From NCBI GenBank assembly GCA_032249695.1, contig JAVVHE010000016.1:6536-70535 (forward strand): a DNA stretch of 64,000 nucleotides. The letters run 5' to 3'. Each line of letters opens with the position of its first letter. Position 1 is the first letter of the stretch. The notes below the pieces were generated by a model. It searched no databases, was not told where the DNA came from, and saw only the letters and a program-made list of their open reading frames with translations. Below, one piece after another: positions 27,913 through 36,549 of this stretch. The DNA is from JAVVHE01 sp032249695. Its GTDB lineage: Bacteria; Pseudomonadota; Alphaproteobacteria; Sphingomonadales; Sphingomonadaceae. The translations under genes were made by a program, and so were the position numbers.

Positions 27913-27923
27913 GCCGTCGGGAC

Positions 27924-29264
27924 TCAGCGCGGGCCGAGCAGCGCCATCGCGCGCAGCTGGATCCAGAATACCGGGCGGGTCTGCGGCCACAAGGCATTTG
28001 CGAGTACCGCGCTGACCGCCTGGCTCAGCAGCACCGCAACCGCGGCGCCCATCACGCCCAAACGCGGGATCAGCAGCAGGTTGAGCCCGACACTCACCAC
28101 GACACCCAGCACGGTCTGATAGAAGCCGTATTTCAGCAGCCCGGTATTCACGAACCAGTTGGTCGCGAGCGTCCCCGCCGTCACGACGACGCCCGCCCAG
28201 CAATGGACGCTGAGCACCGCTGCCGACGCCGCGTAGGCCGGCCCGTAGAGCAGGCGCACCACCAGCGGCGCTGCGATCGTCACCGCCGCCGCGAACAGCG
28301 CCGATCCGCCGACCGCCAGCCGCATCAGCTGCGCGAGCTCGCGGTCATACTCCGCACGCGACTGGGCGAAACTGCGGTTGAGCTTGGGTGCGAACGCCGC
28401 GGCAAGCGAGACCGGCACGAGATACCAGATTTCAGAAAGCCGCGCCGCAGCGGCGTAGATCCCGACCGCGCGGTCATCGAGCAGGCGCGCGAGCAGCAGC
28501 TGGTCCGCACGCATGTAGACGCCGATCGCCAGCAGCCGGGCGAGCATCGGCGCCCCGTCGCGCCACAGCACCGCCGCGGTCGCCCGCGTTGCGCGACCCA
28601 GGCGGGGAGCCGCCCCGGTGCGCCGCGCGCGCAAATTGAGCAGCAGCGCCACGCAGCCGAGTTCGGCACTGAACAGCAGGCCGAACACCAGCACGTCGGC
28701 GCCTTGCAGCGCGGCGACGATGCGCAGCACAGCGAAGCCCAGATACGATCCCGCCCGGATCAGCACGACCGGGCGCACGATATAATCCGCCTGCAAGCGC
28801 TGATCGATCGCGTCGAACGCCATCACGATCTGGCTCAGCGCGACGACCGCGACGAGCGCGGCGGCGTGCGCCTCGCCCGGCCGCAGCAGCGCCGACGCAG
28901 CGACCGCGATCAGCAGCACCAGCGCGCCGCCGCCAAGCCGCATCCAGATCGCGGCGGCCTCCAACTCGTCGGCACGGTCGCGCTTCTGCACGAACTCGCG
29001 CACCAGAATGTCCGGCAGGCCCACGGTGCCGATCGCGCCCAGCAGCGCGACGAGCGCGACCGCCCAATTGAACAGGCCGTAGCTCGCCGGGCCAAGCTCG
29101 CGCGCGATCAGCGCGTTGGTGACGAGCGCGACGACCAGCCGCAGCAGCTTGTCGCCGATCAGGAAGCTCGCATTGCCGGCGATGGTCGAATCGATCGGCA
29201 ACCGCGCCGCGAGCCGCCGCAGCGCTCCGCCCGGCCCGCCCGCCGCTGCGGAAACCTGCGCCAC
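27924..29264 (-). CDS. wzx: Wzx-like oligosaccharide flippase (MOP superfamily)
   Basis: A 446-residue membrane protein with 12-14 predicted helices of the polysaccharide transporter (RfbX/Wzx) family, which moves undecaprenyl-linked repeat units across the inner membrane. The first helices contain NASFLIGDKLLRLVVALVTN and ARELGPASYGLFNWAVALVA, the typical Wzx N-terminus. The GTG start at 29264 lies 5 bases after the wzz stop. Together with the polymerase and Wzz it defines a Wzy-dependent assembly pathway. Confidence 0.9.
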   Translation of the reverse strand: MAQVSAAAGGPGGALRRLAARLPIDSTIAGNASFLIGDKLLRLVVALVTNALIARELGPASYGLFNWAVALVALLGAIGTVGLPDILVREFVQKRDRADELEAAAIWMRLGGGALVLLIAVAASALLRPGEAHAAALVAVVALSQIVMAFDAIDQRLQADYIVRPVVLIRAGSYLGFAVLRIVAALQGADVLVFGLLFSAELGCVALLLNLRARRTGAAPRLGRATRATAAVLWRDGAPMLARLLAIGVYMRADQLLLARLLDDRAVGIYAAAARLSEIWYLVPVSLAAAFAPKLNRSFAQSRAEYDRELAQLMRLAVGGSALFAAAVTIAAPLVVRLLYGPAYAASAAVLSVHCWAGVVVTAGTLATNWFVNTGLLKYGFYQTVLGVVVSVGLNLLLIPRLGVMGAAVAVLLSQAVSAVLANALWPQTRPVFWIQLRAMALLGPR

Positions 29265-29269
29265 GCGCG

Positions 29270-30286
29270 TCAGATGCGGACGGCGCGCGGCCGCCGCAGG
29301 ATCGCAACCGCAGCGCCAAGCGCCAGCCCCGCCAGACCAGAGAGCAGCAGCACGCGCGACGGTTTTGGCGAGGTCGGCCGCACCGATGCAGCCGGCGCCT
29401 GAAGGATTTCGGCGGCGAACGGCCGGGTGGAGCGCGCAGCCATCCGCAGCCGTTCCTGCGAGCCCAGCGTCTGCGCGATCGCGACGCGCTGTTCGGCAAG
29501 CGTCGCGGTGCGCAGGTTATCCTCAAGATAGCGGATGTAATCGTTGGTCCGCAGCAGCGTGCGCTGGCGCAGAAGGCCGTCGACCGCGCGGTTGAGCGAC
29601 GACAGGAACCGCACACCCATCTCCGGATCACGCGCGGGGAACGTCACCGTGACCACCGGATTGCGCGGGTTCTGATCGATGACCAGCGTCTCCTGGATCA
29701 GCTCCTGCAGCCGCGCGCCGTCGGGCTGGCGGTAGGGATACTGCGGCAGGCCGAGCAGGCTTTTCACGCCCTTGGCGATCGCGGTGACCGTCCCGCTCGG
29801 CGCCTGCCACCGCCCGGCTTTGGCGTCCCACTCCTGCCAGAACAGCGCGCGCATCAGCTGCCGGTCCTGCGCCAGCTGGTCGGCCGCCTCGCGCGAGGTC
29901 AGGCCGCTCACATAGAGCTTGAAGGGCGGTGCGGCCCCGCCCTCCTCCACCGAAACACCCGCCGCGGAGGCCAAGCTTGCAAGCCCGCCCGACAGCGCGC
30001 GGTCGTTGCCGATCGCCTGTGCCGGCGAGACGAGCATCACGATCGAGTAGCTGTAGACCGCGTGGCCGAGCCACAGTGACGCGAGCACCAGCCCGACCGC
30101 AAAGCCGCCTGCGACCCAGTACCAGCCGCGGCGCAGGCGGCGCCAGATTTCCGCGAGATCAAGCCCACCGGGGGCTTCGGCCAGCGTCACGACCACGGGC
30201 GCGGGCGCGGGTTGAAGCGCGGGCGCGCCCGGGCGGGGCGACGCGCTGGGCGACACGGGGGTGTAGGCGGGCTCGGCCGGGCTCAT
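29270..30286 (-). CDS. wzz: Wzz-type chain-length determinant protein
   Basis: A 338-residue polysaccharide co-polymerase. A Pro/Ala-rich cytoplasmic N-terminus leads to the Wzz domain, with the first helix at about 53-75 (WYWVAGGFAVGLVLASLWLG), a large periplasmic region, and a second helix near the C-terminus (VLLLSGLAGLALGAAVAIL). The segment NPRNPVVTVTFPARDPEMGVRFLSSL before the coiled region matches the family. No tyrosine-kinase domain follows, so any Wzc kinase must be encoded elsewhere. The ATG overlaps the next gene's TGA (ATGA). Confidence 0.86.
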   Translation of the reverse strand: MSPAEPAYTPVSPSASPRPGAPALQPAPAPVVVTLAEAPGGLDLAEIWRRLRRGWYWVAGGFAVGLVLASLWLGHAVYSYSIVMLVSPAQAIGNDRALSGGLASLASAAGVSVEEGGAAPPFKLYVSGLTSREAADQLAQDRQLMRALFWQEWDAKAGRWQAPSGTVTAIAKGVKSLLGLPQYPYRQPDGARLQELIQETLVIDQNPRNPVVTVTFPARDPEMGVRFLSSLNRAVDGLLRQRTLLRTNDYIRYLEDNLRTATLAEQRVAIAQTLGSQERLRMAARSTRPFAAEILQAPAASVRPTSPKPSRVLLLSGLAGLALGAAVAILRRPRAVRI

Positions 30287-31038
30287 CGTGCACCCCGCAT
30301 CAGCAGCTGCGGCGCTTTCCGCAAGTTCTTCATAACCAGGGTCCCCACGCCCCCTACGCCATTTCGGCGCATCACGCTCAAGTCCTCGCGTGACTTGCGC
30401 AGAATCCCGCGCATCGAGCCGTTGCTGATCCCGCCTGCGCGCATCCGCACGATCACGTGCGGCACATATGCCGCGCGGACGCCGGGGCGACGCAACACGC
30501 GCAGCACATAGTCGTAATCGGCGGCGATCCGGAGGTCGGTGGCGAACGGGCCGGTCGCCTGGGCGACCTGGCGGCTGACGTAGAAAGTGGGGTGCGGCGG
30601 CATCCAGCCGAAGCGCATCTTCTGGCGCTCGAACGGCCCGGCACGCCAGTGGCGCAGCACGGCGTGCGGCGGCTTGGCCTCTACATAGACGAGGTCGCCG
30701 AACACCGCGTCGGCCTGGGCGTGCTGGGCGGCTGCGGCGATGCGCGCAACGGTGTCGGGCGCAGCTAGCATGTCGTCGGCGTTCAAAGTCCCGATCAAGT
30801 CCCCTGTCGCGAGCGCGAAGCCTTTGTTCATCGCGTCATAGATGCCGCGGTCGCGCTCGCTGACCAGCGTGGCGACATGGCGCCCGGCCTGACGCACGAT
30901 CCGCAGCGTGTCGTCGGTCGATCCGCCGTCGATTACGATATGTTCGATGTCGCCGTGCGTCTGTGCTGCGACCGAATCGAGCGTGTCGCGGATTGTGGCG
31001 GCGCTGTTGTAACAGACGGTGACGATCGACACGCGCAT
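30283..31038 (-). CDS. glycosyltransferase family 2 protein
   Basis: A 251-residue GT2 (GT-A) enzyme. The nucleotide-binding start VSIVTVCYNSAATIRDTLDS, the DGGSTDDT motif, then ATGDLIGTLNADDML holding the metal-binding acidic pair, and FERQKMRFGWMPPHPTFYVSR are typical of WcaA-like colanic/capsule glycosyltransferases. The ATG at 31038 follows the fcl stop region by 5 bases; its TGA overlaps the wzz ATG. It probably adds fucose or another locally made sugar, but this is inference. Confidence 0.9.
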   Translation of the reverse strand: MRVSIVTVCYNSAATIRDTLDSVAAQTHGDIEHIVIDGGSTDDTLRIVRQAGRHVATLVSERDRGIYDAMNKGFALATGDLIGTLNADDMLAAPDTVARIAAAAQHAQADAVFGDLVYVEAKPPHAVLRHWRAGPFERQKMRFGWMPPHPTFYVSRQVAQATGPFATDLRIAADYDYVLRVLRRPGVRAAYVPHVIVRMRAGGISNGSMRGILRKSREDLSVMRRNGVGGVGTLVMKNLRKAPQLLMRGAR

Positions 31039-31043
31039 GGGAA

Positions 31044-32012
31044 TCAGGCCGCGATCTCGCGCAGGCCCGCCTCGCGCTCGCCGAGATAGCAGCGATAGGC
31101 GTCGGCCAGTCCCTCGGAAAGTCCGATGCGCGGGCTCCAGCCCATCGCTGCCAGACGCGACGAGTCCATCAGCTTGCGTGGCGTGCCGTCGGGCTTTGAG
31201 CGATCGAACTCCAGCCGCCCCTGGAAGCCAACCACGCCTGCGATCAGCTGCGCCAGCTCGGCGATCGTCACGTCGTCGCCGGAACCGACATTCACGTGGG
31301 AAGCGTCGGAATAGGTCTGGAGCAGATGCACGCACGCGTCGGCAAGGTCGTCGACATGCAGGAACTCGCGGCGCGGCGTGCCGCTGCCCCAGACGACCAT
31401 CGCCTCGGCCCCTGCCAGCTTCGCCTCGTGCGCCTTGCGGATCAGCGCGGGGATGACGTGGCTGCCGGTCAGGGAGTAATTGTCGCCCGGGCCATAAAGA
31501 TTGGTCGGCATCGCCGAGATGAAATCGCGCTCATGCTGGCGGCGATAGGCTTGCGCCAGTTTGATACCCGCGATCTTCGCAACCGCATACCACTCGTTCG
31601 TCGGCTCGAGCGGGCCGGTCAACAGTGCATCTTCCGGGATCGGTTGGGGCGCGTGCTTCGGGTAGATGCAGCTGGAGCCGAGGAACAGCAGTTTTTCAAC
31701 GCCCAATCGGTGCGCCGCCTCGATCGCGTTCGCCTCAATCATCAGATTATCGTACAGGAAATCGGCGGGCAGGCGATCATTCGCCAGGATGCCGCCCACC
31801 TTGGCGGCTGCGATCACCGCCACCTGCGGCCGGTTCGCCTCCACCCACGCGCGCGTCGCCGCCTGGTCGCGCAGATCGAGCTCGCCGCGGCTCGCGGTCA
31901 GCAGCTCGCAGCGCTCGCGCTCCAGCCGCCGCACGATCGCCGCGCCGACCATGCCGCGATGGCCCGCGACCCAGACGCGCTTGCCGCCGAGCGGGAAGAT
32001 GACCTCAGACAT
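31044..32012 (-). CDS. fcl: GDP-L-fucose synthase
   Basis: This bifunctional 3,5-epimerase/4-reductase converts GDP-4-keto-6-deoxymannose to GDP-L-fucose. It has 322 residues. The NADPH motif GHRGMVG is near residues 17-23, GSSCIYPKHAPQPIPE carries the family Ser-Cys, the catalytic pair is in EWYAVAKIAG, and TNLYGPGDNYSLTGSHVIPA is diagnostic. The ATG at 32012 lies inside the end of gmd (8-base overlap), so the two are coupled. Precursor genes manB/manC are not in the window. Confidence 0.96.
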   Translation of the reverse strand: MSEVIFPLGGKRVWVAGHRGMVGAAIVRRLERERCELLTASRGELDLRDQAATRAWVEANRPQVAVIAAAKVGGILANDRLPADFLYDNLMIEANAIEAAHRLGVEKLLFLGSSCIYPKHAPQPIPEDALLTGPLEPTNEWYAVAKIAGIKLAQAYRRQHERDFISAMPTNLYGPGDNYSLTGSHVIPALIRKAHEAKLAGAEAMVVWGSGTPRREFLHVDDLADACVHLLQTYSDASHVNVGSGDDVTIAELAQLIAGVVGFQGRLEFDRSKPDGTPRKLMDSSRLAAMGWSPRIGLSEGLADAYRCYLGEREAGLREIAA

Positions 32013-33075
32013 TGGACCGAAACCGCGGCGGCTCGTCGCCCTTGAGACTGACGAGATCGGCCGCGACCATCTCGGCTGCAAGCTCGGTGAGGCTGGTCGT
32101 GTGCCGCCAACCCAGCTCGCGCCGTGCCTTGCCGGGATCGCCCAGCAGCAGGTCGACCTCGGTCGGGCGGTAATAGCGCGGGTCAATCGCGATCAGGACT
32201 TCGCCCGAACGCGTGCAATGGCCGACTTCATCCGACGCGGTCCCGCTCCATTCGATCGTGCGCCCCACCTGCTCGAAGGCAAGTTCGACGAAGCTGCGCA
32301 CCGTATGCGTCTCGCCGGTCGCAAGTACCCAGTCGTCGGCGGTGTGATGCTGTAGGATACGCCACATGCCCTCCACATAGTCGCGCGCATGGCCCCAGTC
32401 GCGCTTGGCGTCCAGATTGCCAAGATAAAGGCGATGCTGTAAGCCAAGCTCGATCGCTGCGACCGCGCGCGTAATCTTGCGCGTGACGAACGTCTCACCG
32501 CGCAGCGGGCTTTCATGGTTGAATAGAATGCCGTTCGCTGCGAACGCGCCATAGGCTTCGCGGTAATTGACCGTGATCCAGTAGGCGTAGAGCTTTGCGG
32601 CAGCGTAGGGCGAACGGGGGTAGAACGGTGTCGTCTCGCGCTGTGGCGTTTCCTGGACCAGTCCGTAAAGTTCCGAGGTGCTGGCCTGATAGAACTTCAC
32701 GCGATCGAACAGCCGCAGGATCCGCATCGCTTCCAGCAGGCGCAGCGGGCCGATGCCGTCGGCGTTGGCGGTGTATTCGGGCGTTTCGAAGCTCACCTGC
32801 ACATGGCTTTGCGCGCCGAGATTGTAGATCTCGTCGGGCTGCGTTTCCTGAACGATCCGGATCAGATTCGTGCTGTCGGTCAAGTCACCGTAGTGCAGGT
32901 GAAAGTTGGTCCGAGCTTCATGCGGATCCTGGTACAGATGATCGATCCGCCCAGTATTGAACGAGGACGAGCGGCGCTTGACGCCGTGAACCTCATAGCC
33001 TTTTCCAAGAAGAAGCTCGGAGAGATAGGCGCCGTCCTGACCCGTTACGCCCGTAATCAAAGCAGTTTTTGCCAT
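32005..33075 (-). CDS. gmd: GDP-mannose 4,6-dehydratase
   Basis: Gmd makes GDP-4-keto-6-deoxy-D-mannose from GDP-mannose, feeding Fcl. It has 356 residues. The NADP motif is TGVTGQDGAYL, followed by HGVKRRSSSFNTGRIDHLY, the QASTSELYG block with Thr/Ser and Glu of the active site, the YAAAK catalytic pair in SPYAAAKLYAYW, and HESPLRGETFVTRKITRA. It is the first gene of the second minus-strand run; the promoter should be in the 310-base gap before the WbuB-like gene. Confidence 0.97.
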   Translation of the reverse strand: MAKTALITGVTGQDGAYLSELLLGKGYEVHGVKRRSSSFNTGRIDHLYQDPHEARTNFHLHYGDLTDSTNLIRIVQETQPDEIYNLGAQSHVQVSFETPEYTANADGIGPLRLLEAMRILRLFDRVKFYQASTSELYGLVQETPQRETTPFYPRSPYAAAKLYAYWITVNYREAYGAFAANGILFNHESPLRGETFVTRKITRAVAAIELGLQHRLYLGNLDAKRDWGHARDYVEGMWRILQHHTADDWVLATGETHTVRSFVELAFEQVGRTIEWSGTASDEVGHCTRSGEVLIAIDPRYYRPTEVDLLLGDPGKARRELGWRHTTSLTELAAEMVAADLVSLKGDEPPRFRSNV

Positions 33076-33386
33076 GATGCCTTGTTTGTCATGTGGCAGC
33101 AGGTGAAGCGGGCACGCTGCGACGCCCGCGGCGAAGTGAAACGCTCCGGCCCATGCGGGGCACGGCTGCGCCTATGGCGGAAACGCGCAGTCGGAGCAAC
33201 GCCGTCGCGCTATCGCCCCCCCGGCAACGAGGCGCGCTCGTGCCGCGAGCGCTGACCCTGCACCGGCCCCGGCGTGAAGCCGCGCGTCCGCGACGGTCTG
33301 GTGGCTGCGTTTCTTGACCCGCGAAGGGTAAATCCGCTTGTGGATGGCGGACCGTGGTCCGCTTCGGCGGGCGGCAGGGGGCAGCG
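33076..33386. other. divergent intergenic region between gmd and the WbuB-like gene
   Basis: No convincing coding frame or RNA gene is visible in these 311 bases. It must hold the divergent promoters of the gmd run and the plus-strand UDP-amino-sugar module. A CAGGGGG sequence just before 33387 could serve as the ribosome-binding site of the latter. I see no clear promoter or operator. Confidence 0.5.
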
Positions 33387-34676
33387 ATGGCGCGCAGCGA
33401 TCCCGACGAACTGGAACGCGCGGGCCATGGCGCGCGACCGGCGGACGCCGCTCGCGCGCAGGCGCTGCGCGTCCTCATCGTCAGTCAGCATTTCTGGCCC
33501 GAACCCTTCCCGATCAACGCCGTCGCGGAGGATCTCGCCGCAGCCGGCCTCGACGTGCGGGTGCTGACGGGCCAGCCCAACTATCCGGGCGGGCGGGTGT
33601 TCGGCGGCTACCGCGCGCTCGGTCGCGGCGTGGACGGCTGGCGCGGGCTGGTGATCCACCGGGTGCCGCTGGTGCCGCGCGGCCGCGGCGCGCTGCGGCT
33701 TGGCCTCAACTATCTGTCCTTCGTGGCGAGCGCGGCGGCGTTCGGGCTGCGGTCGCTCGGCGCCTGGCGGCCGCAGGTGGTGTTCGTCTACGCCACCTCG
33801 CCCGCGATCCAGGCGCTGGCAGCCGCGCGCATCGCGCGGGCGAGCGGCGCGCGGCTGGTGACGTGGGTGCAGGATCTTTGGCCCGAAACGCTTGCCGCCA
33901 CGGGCCATGTCCGCCACCCGCTGGTGCTCGCGGCGGTGCGGCGCGCGATGGCGCACGTCTATGCGCGCTCGGACCTGATCCTCGCGCAGAGCGAAGGCTT
34001 CGCGCGCGCGGTGCGGAAGGTTGCGCCGGGGCGCCGGGTGGCGGTTCACCCGAACGCTGCGCCGCCGCTTGCGCCCGCCCCGCCGGCCGTGGGGCCGGAC
34101 GGGCCATTCACCGTGCTGTTCGCTGGCAATTTCGGCCTTGTGCAGGCGCTCGACTGCGTGATCGATGCAGCCGAGCGGCTGGCAGACGATCCGCGCATCC
34201 GCTTCGTGCTGGCGGGAACCGGGCGGCTGGACGGCTGGCTGCGGGCCGAGGTGGCGCGGCGCGGGCTGGCGAACGTGCGTCTCACCGGCTGGATCGACCC
34301 CGAAGCGATGCCAGCACTCTATGCCGAAAGCTCGGCGGTGCTCGCAACGCTCGCGCCCGGGGGTGTGCTGGAGCTGGTGGTGCCATCGAAACTGCAGACC
34401 TATCTGGCGGCTGGGCGCCCGATTGTTGCAGCAATGAACGGAGAGGGCGCGCGCGTGGTGCGCGATTCGGGCGCGGGCGTGGCCGTCGCTGCCGGTGACG
34501 CTGCGGCGCTTGCGCAAGCGATTCGCGGCCTGGCCGCGCTCAGCCCTGCCGAGCGGGCAAGCATGGGCGCGCGCGGACGCGCGAATCACGCGCAACACTA
34601 CGCGCCCGCCGTGCTGACGCCCGCGCTCGTTGGCCATCTCACCTCGGTCGTCGACGGGTCCGCGTGCGCCTGCTGA
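33387..34676 (+). CDS. WbuB-like glycosyltransferase (GT4)
   Basis: A 429-residue GT-B protein of the WbuB group, which transfers N-acetyl-L-fucosamine-type sugars in E. coli O26 and related antigens. The N-terminus is characteristic: LIVSQHFWPEPFPINAVAED, then VRVLTGQPNYPGG. The donor half has FAGNFGLVQALDCVIDAAE and the GT4 motif region LVVPSKLQTYLAAGRPIVAA. The ATG at 33387 has purines upstream. Its end overlaps the next gene by 13 bases. Its position in front of the FnlA/FnlC-like genes supports a 6-deoxy-amino-sugar donor. Confidence 0.88.
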   Translation: MARSDPDELERAGHGARPADAARAQALRVLIVSQHFWPEPFPINAVAEDLAAAGLDVRVLTGQPNYPGGRVFGGYRALGRGVDGWRGLVIHRVPLVPRGRGALRLGLNYLSFVASAAAFGLRSLGAWRPQVVFVYATSPAIQALAAARIARASGARLVTWVQDLWPETLAATGHVRHPLVLAAVRRAMAHVYARSDLILAQSEGFARAVRKVAPGRRVAVHPNAAPPLAPAPPAVGPDGPFTVLFAGNFGLVQALDCVIDAAERLADDPRIRFVLAGTGRLDGWLRAEVARRGLANVRLTGWIDPEAMPALYAESSAVLATLAPGGVLELVVPSKLQTYLAAGRPIVAAMNGEGARVVRDSGAGVAVAAGDAAALAQAIRGLAALSPAERASMGARGRANHAQHYAPAVLTPALVGHLTSVVDGSACAC

Positions 34677-35512
34677 TTCTCGGCGCGACGGGGATGCTTG
34701 GATCGGCTGCGCTGCGCTGGTTCTTGGACCGGCCCGAGATCAGCGTGACCGGGGTGGCACGGTCGCCCGAGCGAGCGGCGCTGCTGCCCGCCAAGGCGGC
34801 GGCGCGCGTCCGCACGCCCATCGAGCTTGACGACGAACGAGCGCTTGCGCGGCTGATTGCCGACGAACGGCCCGACGCTGTGCTGAACGCGGCCGGCATC
34901 CTGAAGCGCAGCGGGGCCGACGCGGAAGAGATGATAAGGCTGAACGCGCTGCTGCCGCACCGGCTGGCACGGCTGTGCGGCGAGCACGGCGCGCGGCTGA
35001 TCCATGTGTCGACCGACTGCGTCTTTCGCGGCGACCGGGGCGGCTATCGCGAGGACGATCCGCCCGACGCCGACGATCTCTATGGCCGGTCGAAGCTGCT
35101 GGGCGAACCCGCCGGGCCGCAGGTCGTGACACTGCGCACCTCGATCGTCGGGCATGAGCTTGGCCGCGCTCGCGGGCTCATCGAATGGTTCCTCTCCCAG
35201 CCGGGGCCGGTGCAGGGTTATGCCCGCGCGGTGTTCTCCGGCCTGCCAACGGTGGAGCTGGCGCGCGTCATCGGCGAGGTCGTGCTGCCGCGCCCCGATC
35301 TCAGCGGGCTGTGGCACGTCGCCGCCGCGCCAATCTCAAAGCTGGAGCTGCTGCGACTCGTGGGCGCTGCCTGCGGCCACCCCGCAGCCATCATCCCGGA
35401 CGATAGCGTGCGCGTCGATCGCAGCCTCGACCCCAGCCGTTTCCACGCCGCAACGGGCTGGACAGCCCGCCCGTGGGCCGAGATGGTGGACGCGATGCGC
35501 GCTTTCGGCTGA
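34664..35512 (+). CDS. RmlD-like SDR reductase of the amino-sugar module
   Basis: A 282-residue NAD(P)H reductase of the dTDP-4-dehydrorhamnose reductase (RmlD) type. It has GATGMLGSAALRWF near the N-terminus, DAVLNAAGILKRSGAD, the STDCVFRGDRG block and LYGRSKLLGE with the Tyr-x3-Lys pair. GTG start at 34664 within the end of the glycosyltransferase gene. It stands where fnlB/capF is expected, but it lacks the ~90-residue C-terminal cupin-like domain of FnlB/CapF. RmlD-type reductases occur at this step in the UDP-L-QuiNAc pathway (WbvR), so the product may be UDP-L-RhaNAc/QuiNAc; this is inference. Confidence 0.8.
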   Translation: MRLLILGATGMLGSAALRWFLDRPEISVTGVARSPERAALLPAKAAARVRTPIELDDERALARLIADERPDAVLNAAGILKRSGADAEEMIRLNALLPHRLARLCGEHGARLIHVSTDCVFRGDRGGYREDDPPDADDLYGRSKLLGEPAGPQVVTLRTSIVGHELGRARGLIEWFLSQPGPVQGYARAVFSGLPTVELARVIGEVVLPRPDLSGLWHVAAAPISKLELLRLVGAACGHPAAIIPDDSVRVDRSLDPSRFHAATGWTARPWAEMVDAMRAFG

Positions 35513-35526
35513 AAGGCCGGACTGGG

Positions 35527-36549
35527 ATGGACTTCAACGGCGGCACGCTGCTCATCACCGGCGGCACGGGCTCGTTCGGCAACGCCGTGCTGCGGCGCTT
35601 CGCCGACAGCGGGCTCGACGAGGTCCGCGTCTTCTCGCGCGACGAGCAGAAGCAGGAAGAACTGCGGCTCGCGCTCGCCAGCCCCAAGGTCAAGTTCTAT
35701 ATCGGCGACGTCCGCGATCCCGGCAGCCTCCGCGATGCGGTGACCCGCGTCGATTACGTCTTCCACGCAGCCGCGCTGAAACAGGTGCCGAGCTGCGAGT
35801 TCTACCCGATGGAGGCGGTGAGGACCAATATCGTCGGCACCGACAACCTGCTCCAAGCAGCGATCGACTGCGGTGTCAGCCGAGCGATCCTGCTGTCGAC
35901 CGACAAGGCGGTTTATCCCGTCAATGCGATGGGCATGTCGAAGGCGCTCGCCGAGAAAGCGATGATCGCCAAGTCGCGCGTCGCCGATCCCAGGCGCACC
36001 GTGCTCTGCGCGACGCGCTACGGCAACGTCATGGCCTCGCGCGGCAGCGTCATCCCGCTGTTCGTCGCCCAGATCCTCGCAGGCAAGCCGCTCACCATCA
36101 CCGATCCGAACATGACGCGCTTTCTGATGAGCCTTGAGGAGTCGGTCGATCTGGTGTTGCAGGCGTTCACCCACGCAGCACCGGGCGACATCTTCGTGCA
36201 GAAGGCGCCCGCGTGCACCGTCGGCGACCTGGCCGAAGCGCTGATGCAGCTGCTCGGCCGCCGCACCGAGGTTCGCGTCATCGGCACGCGTCACGGCGAA
36301 AAGCTGCATGAAACGCTCGTCAGCCGCGAGGAGGTGGCTCGCGCCGAGGATAGCGGCCCCTACTACCGCGTCCCCGCTGACACGCGCGACCTGAACTATG
36401 CCCGCTTCACCAGCGAGGGCCAGCCCGAGATCCCGGAGTTCGAGGACTATACGAGCGAGAACACGCTGCGGCTCGATGTGAGCGGCATCCAGAGCAAGTT
36501 GCTCGACCTGCCCGAGATCCGCAGACTGGTGCCGGGTATCGCTGCATGA
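35527..36549 (+). CDS. UDP-GlcNAc 4,6-dehydratase/5-epimerase (FnlA/WbjB/CapE type)
   Basis: A 340-residue inverting sugar-nucleotide dehydratase that converts UDP-GlcNAc to a UDP-4-keto-6-deoxy-L-hexosamine. The NADP motif is TGGTGSFG at about 11-18, then VFHAAALKQVPSCEFYPMEA, LSTDKAVYPVNAMGMSKALAEK (Met in place of the usual catalytic Tyr, as in CapE/FlaA1 inverting enzymes) and RYGNVMASRGSVIPLF. The ATG at 35527 fits; the frame upstream belongs to the preceding gene. Its TGA overlaps the next ATG (ATGA). Confidence 0.93.
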   Translation: MDFNGGTLLITGGTGSFGNAVLRRFADSGLDEVRVFSRDEQKQEELRLALASPKVKFYIGDVRDPGSLRDAVTRVDYVFHAAALKQVPSCEFYPMEAVRTNIVGTDNLLQAAIDCGVSRAILLSTDKAVYPVNAMGMSKALAEKAMIAKSRVADPRRTVLCATRYGNVMASRGSVIPLFVAQILAGKPLTITDPNMTRFLMSLEESVDLVLQAFTHAAPGDIFVQKAPACTVGDLAEALMQLLGRRTEVRVIGTRHGEKLHETLVSREEVARAEDSGPYYRVPADTRDLNYARFTSEGQPEIPEFEDYTSENTLRLDVSGIQSKLLDLPEIRRLVPGIAA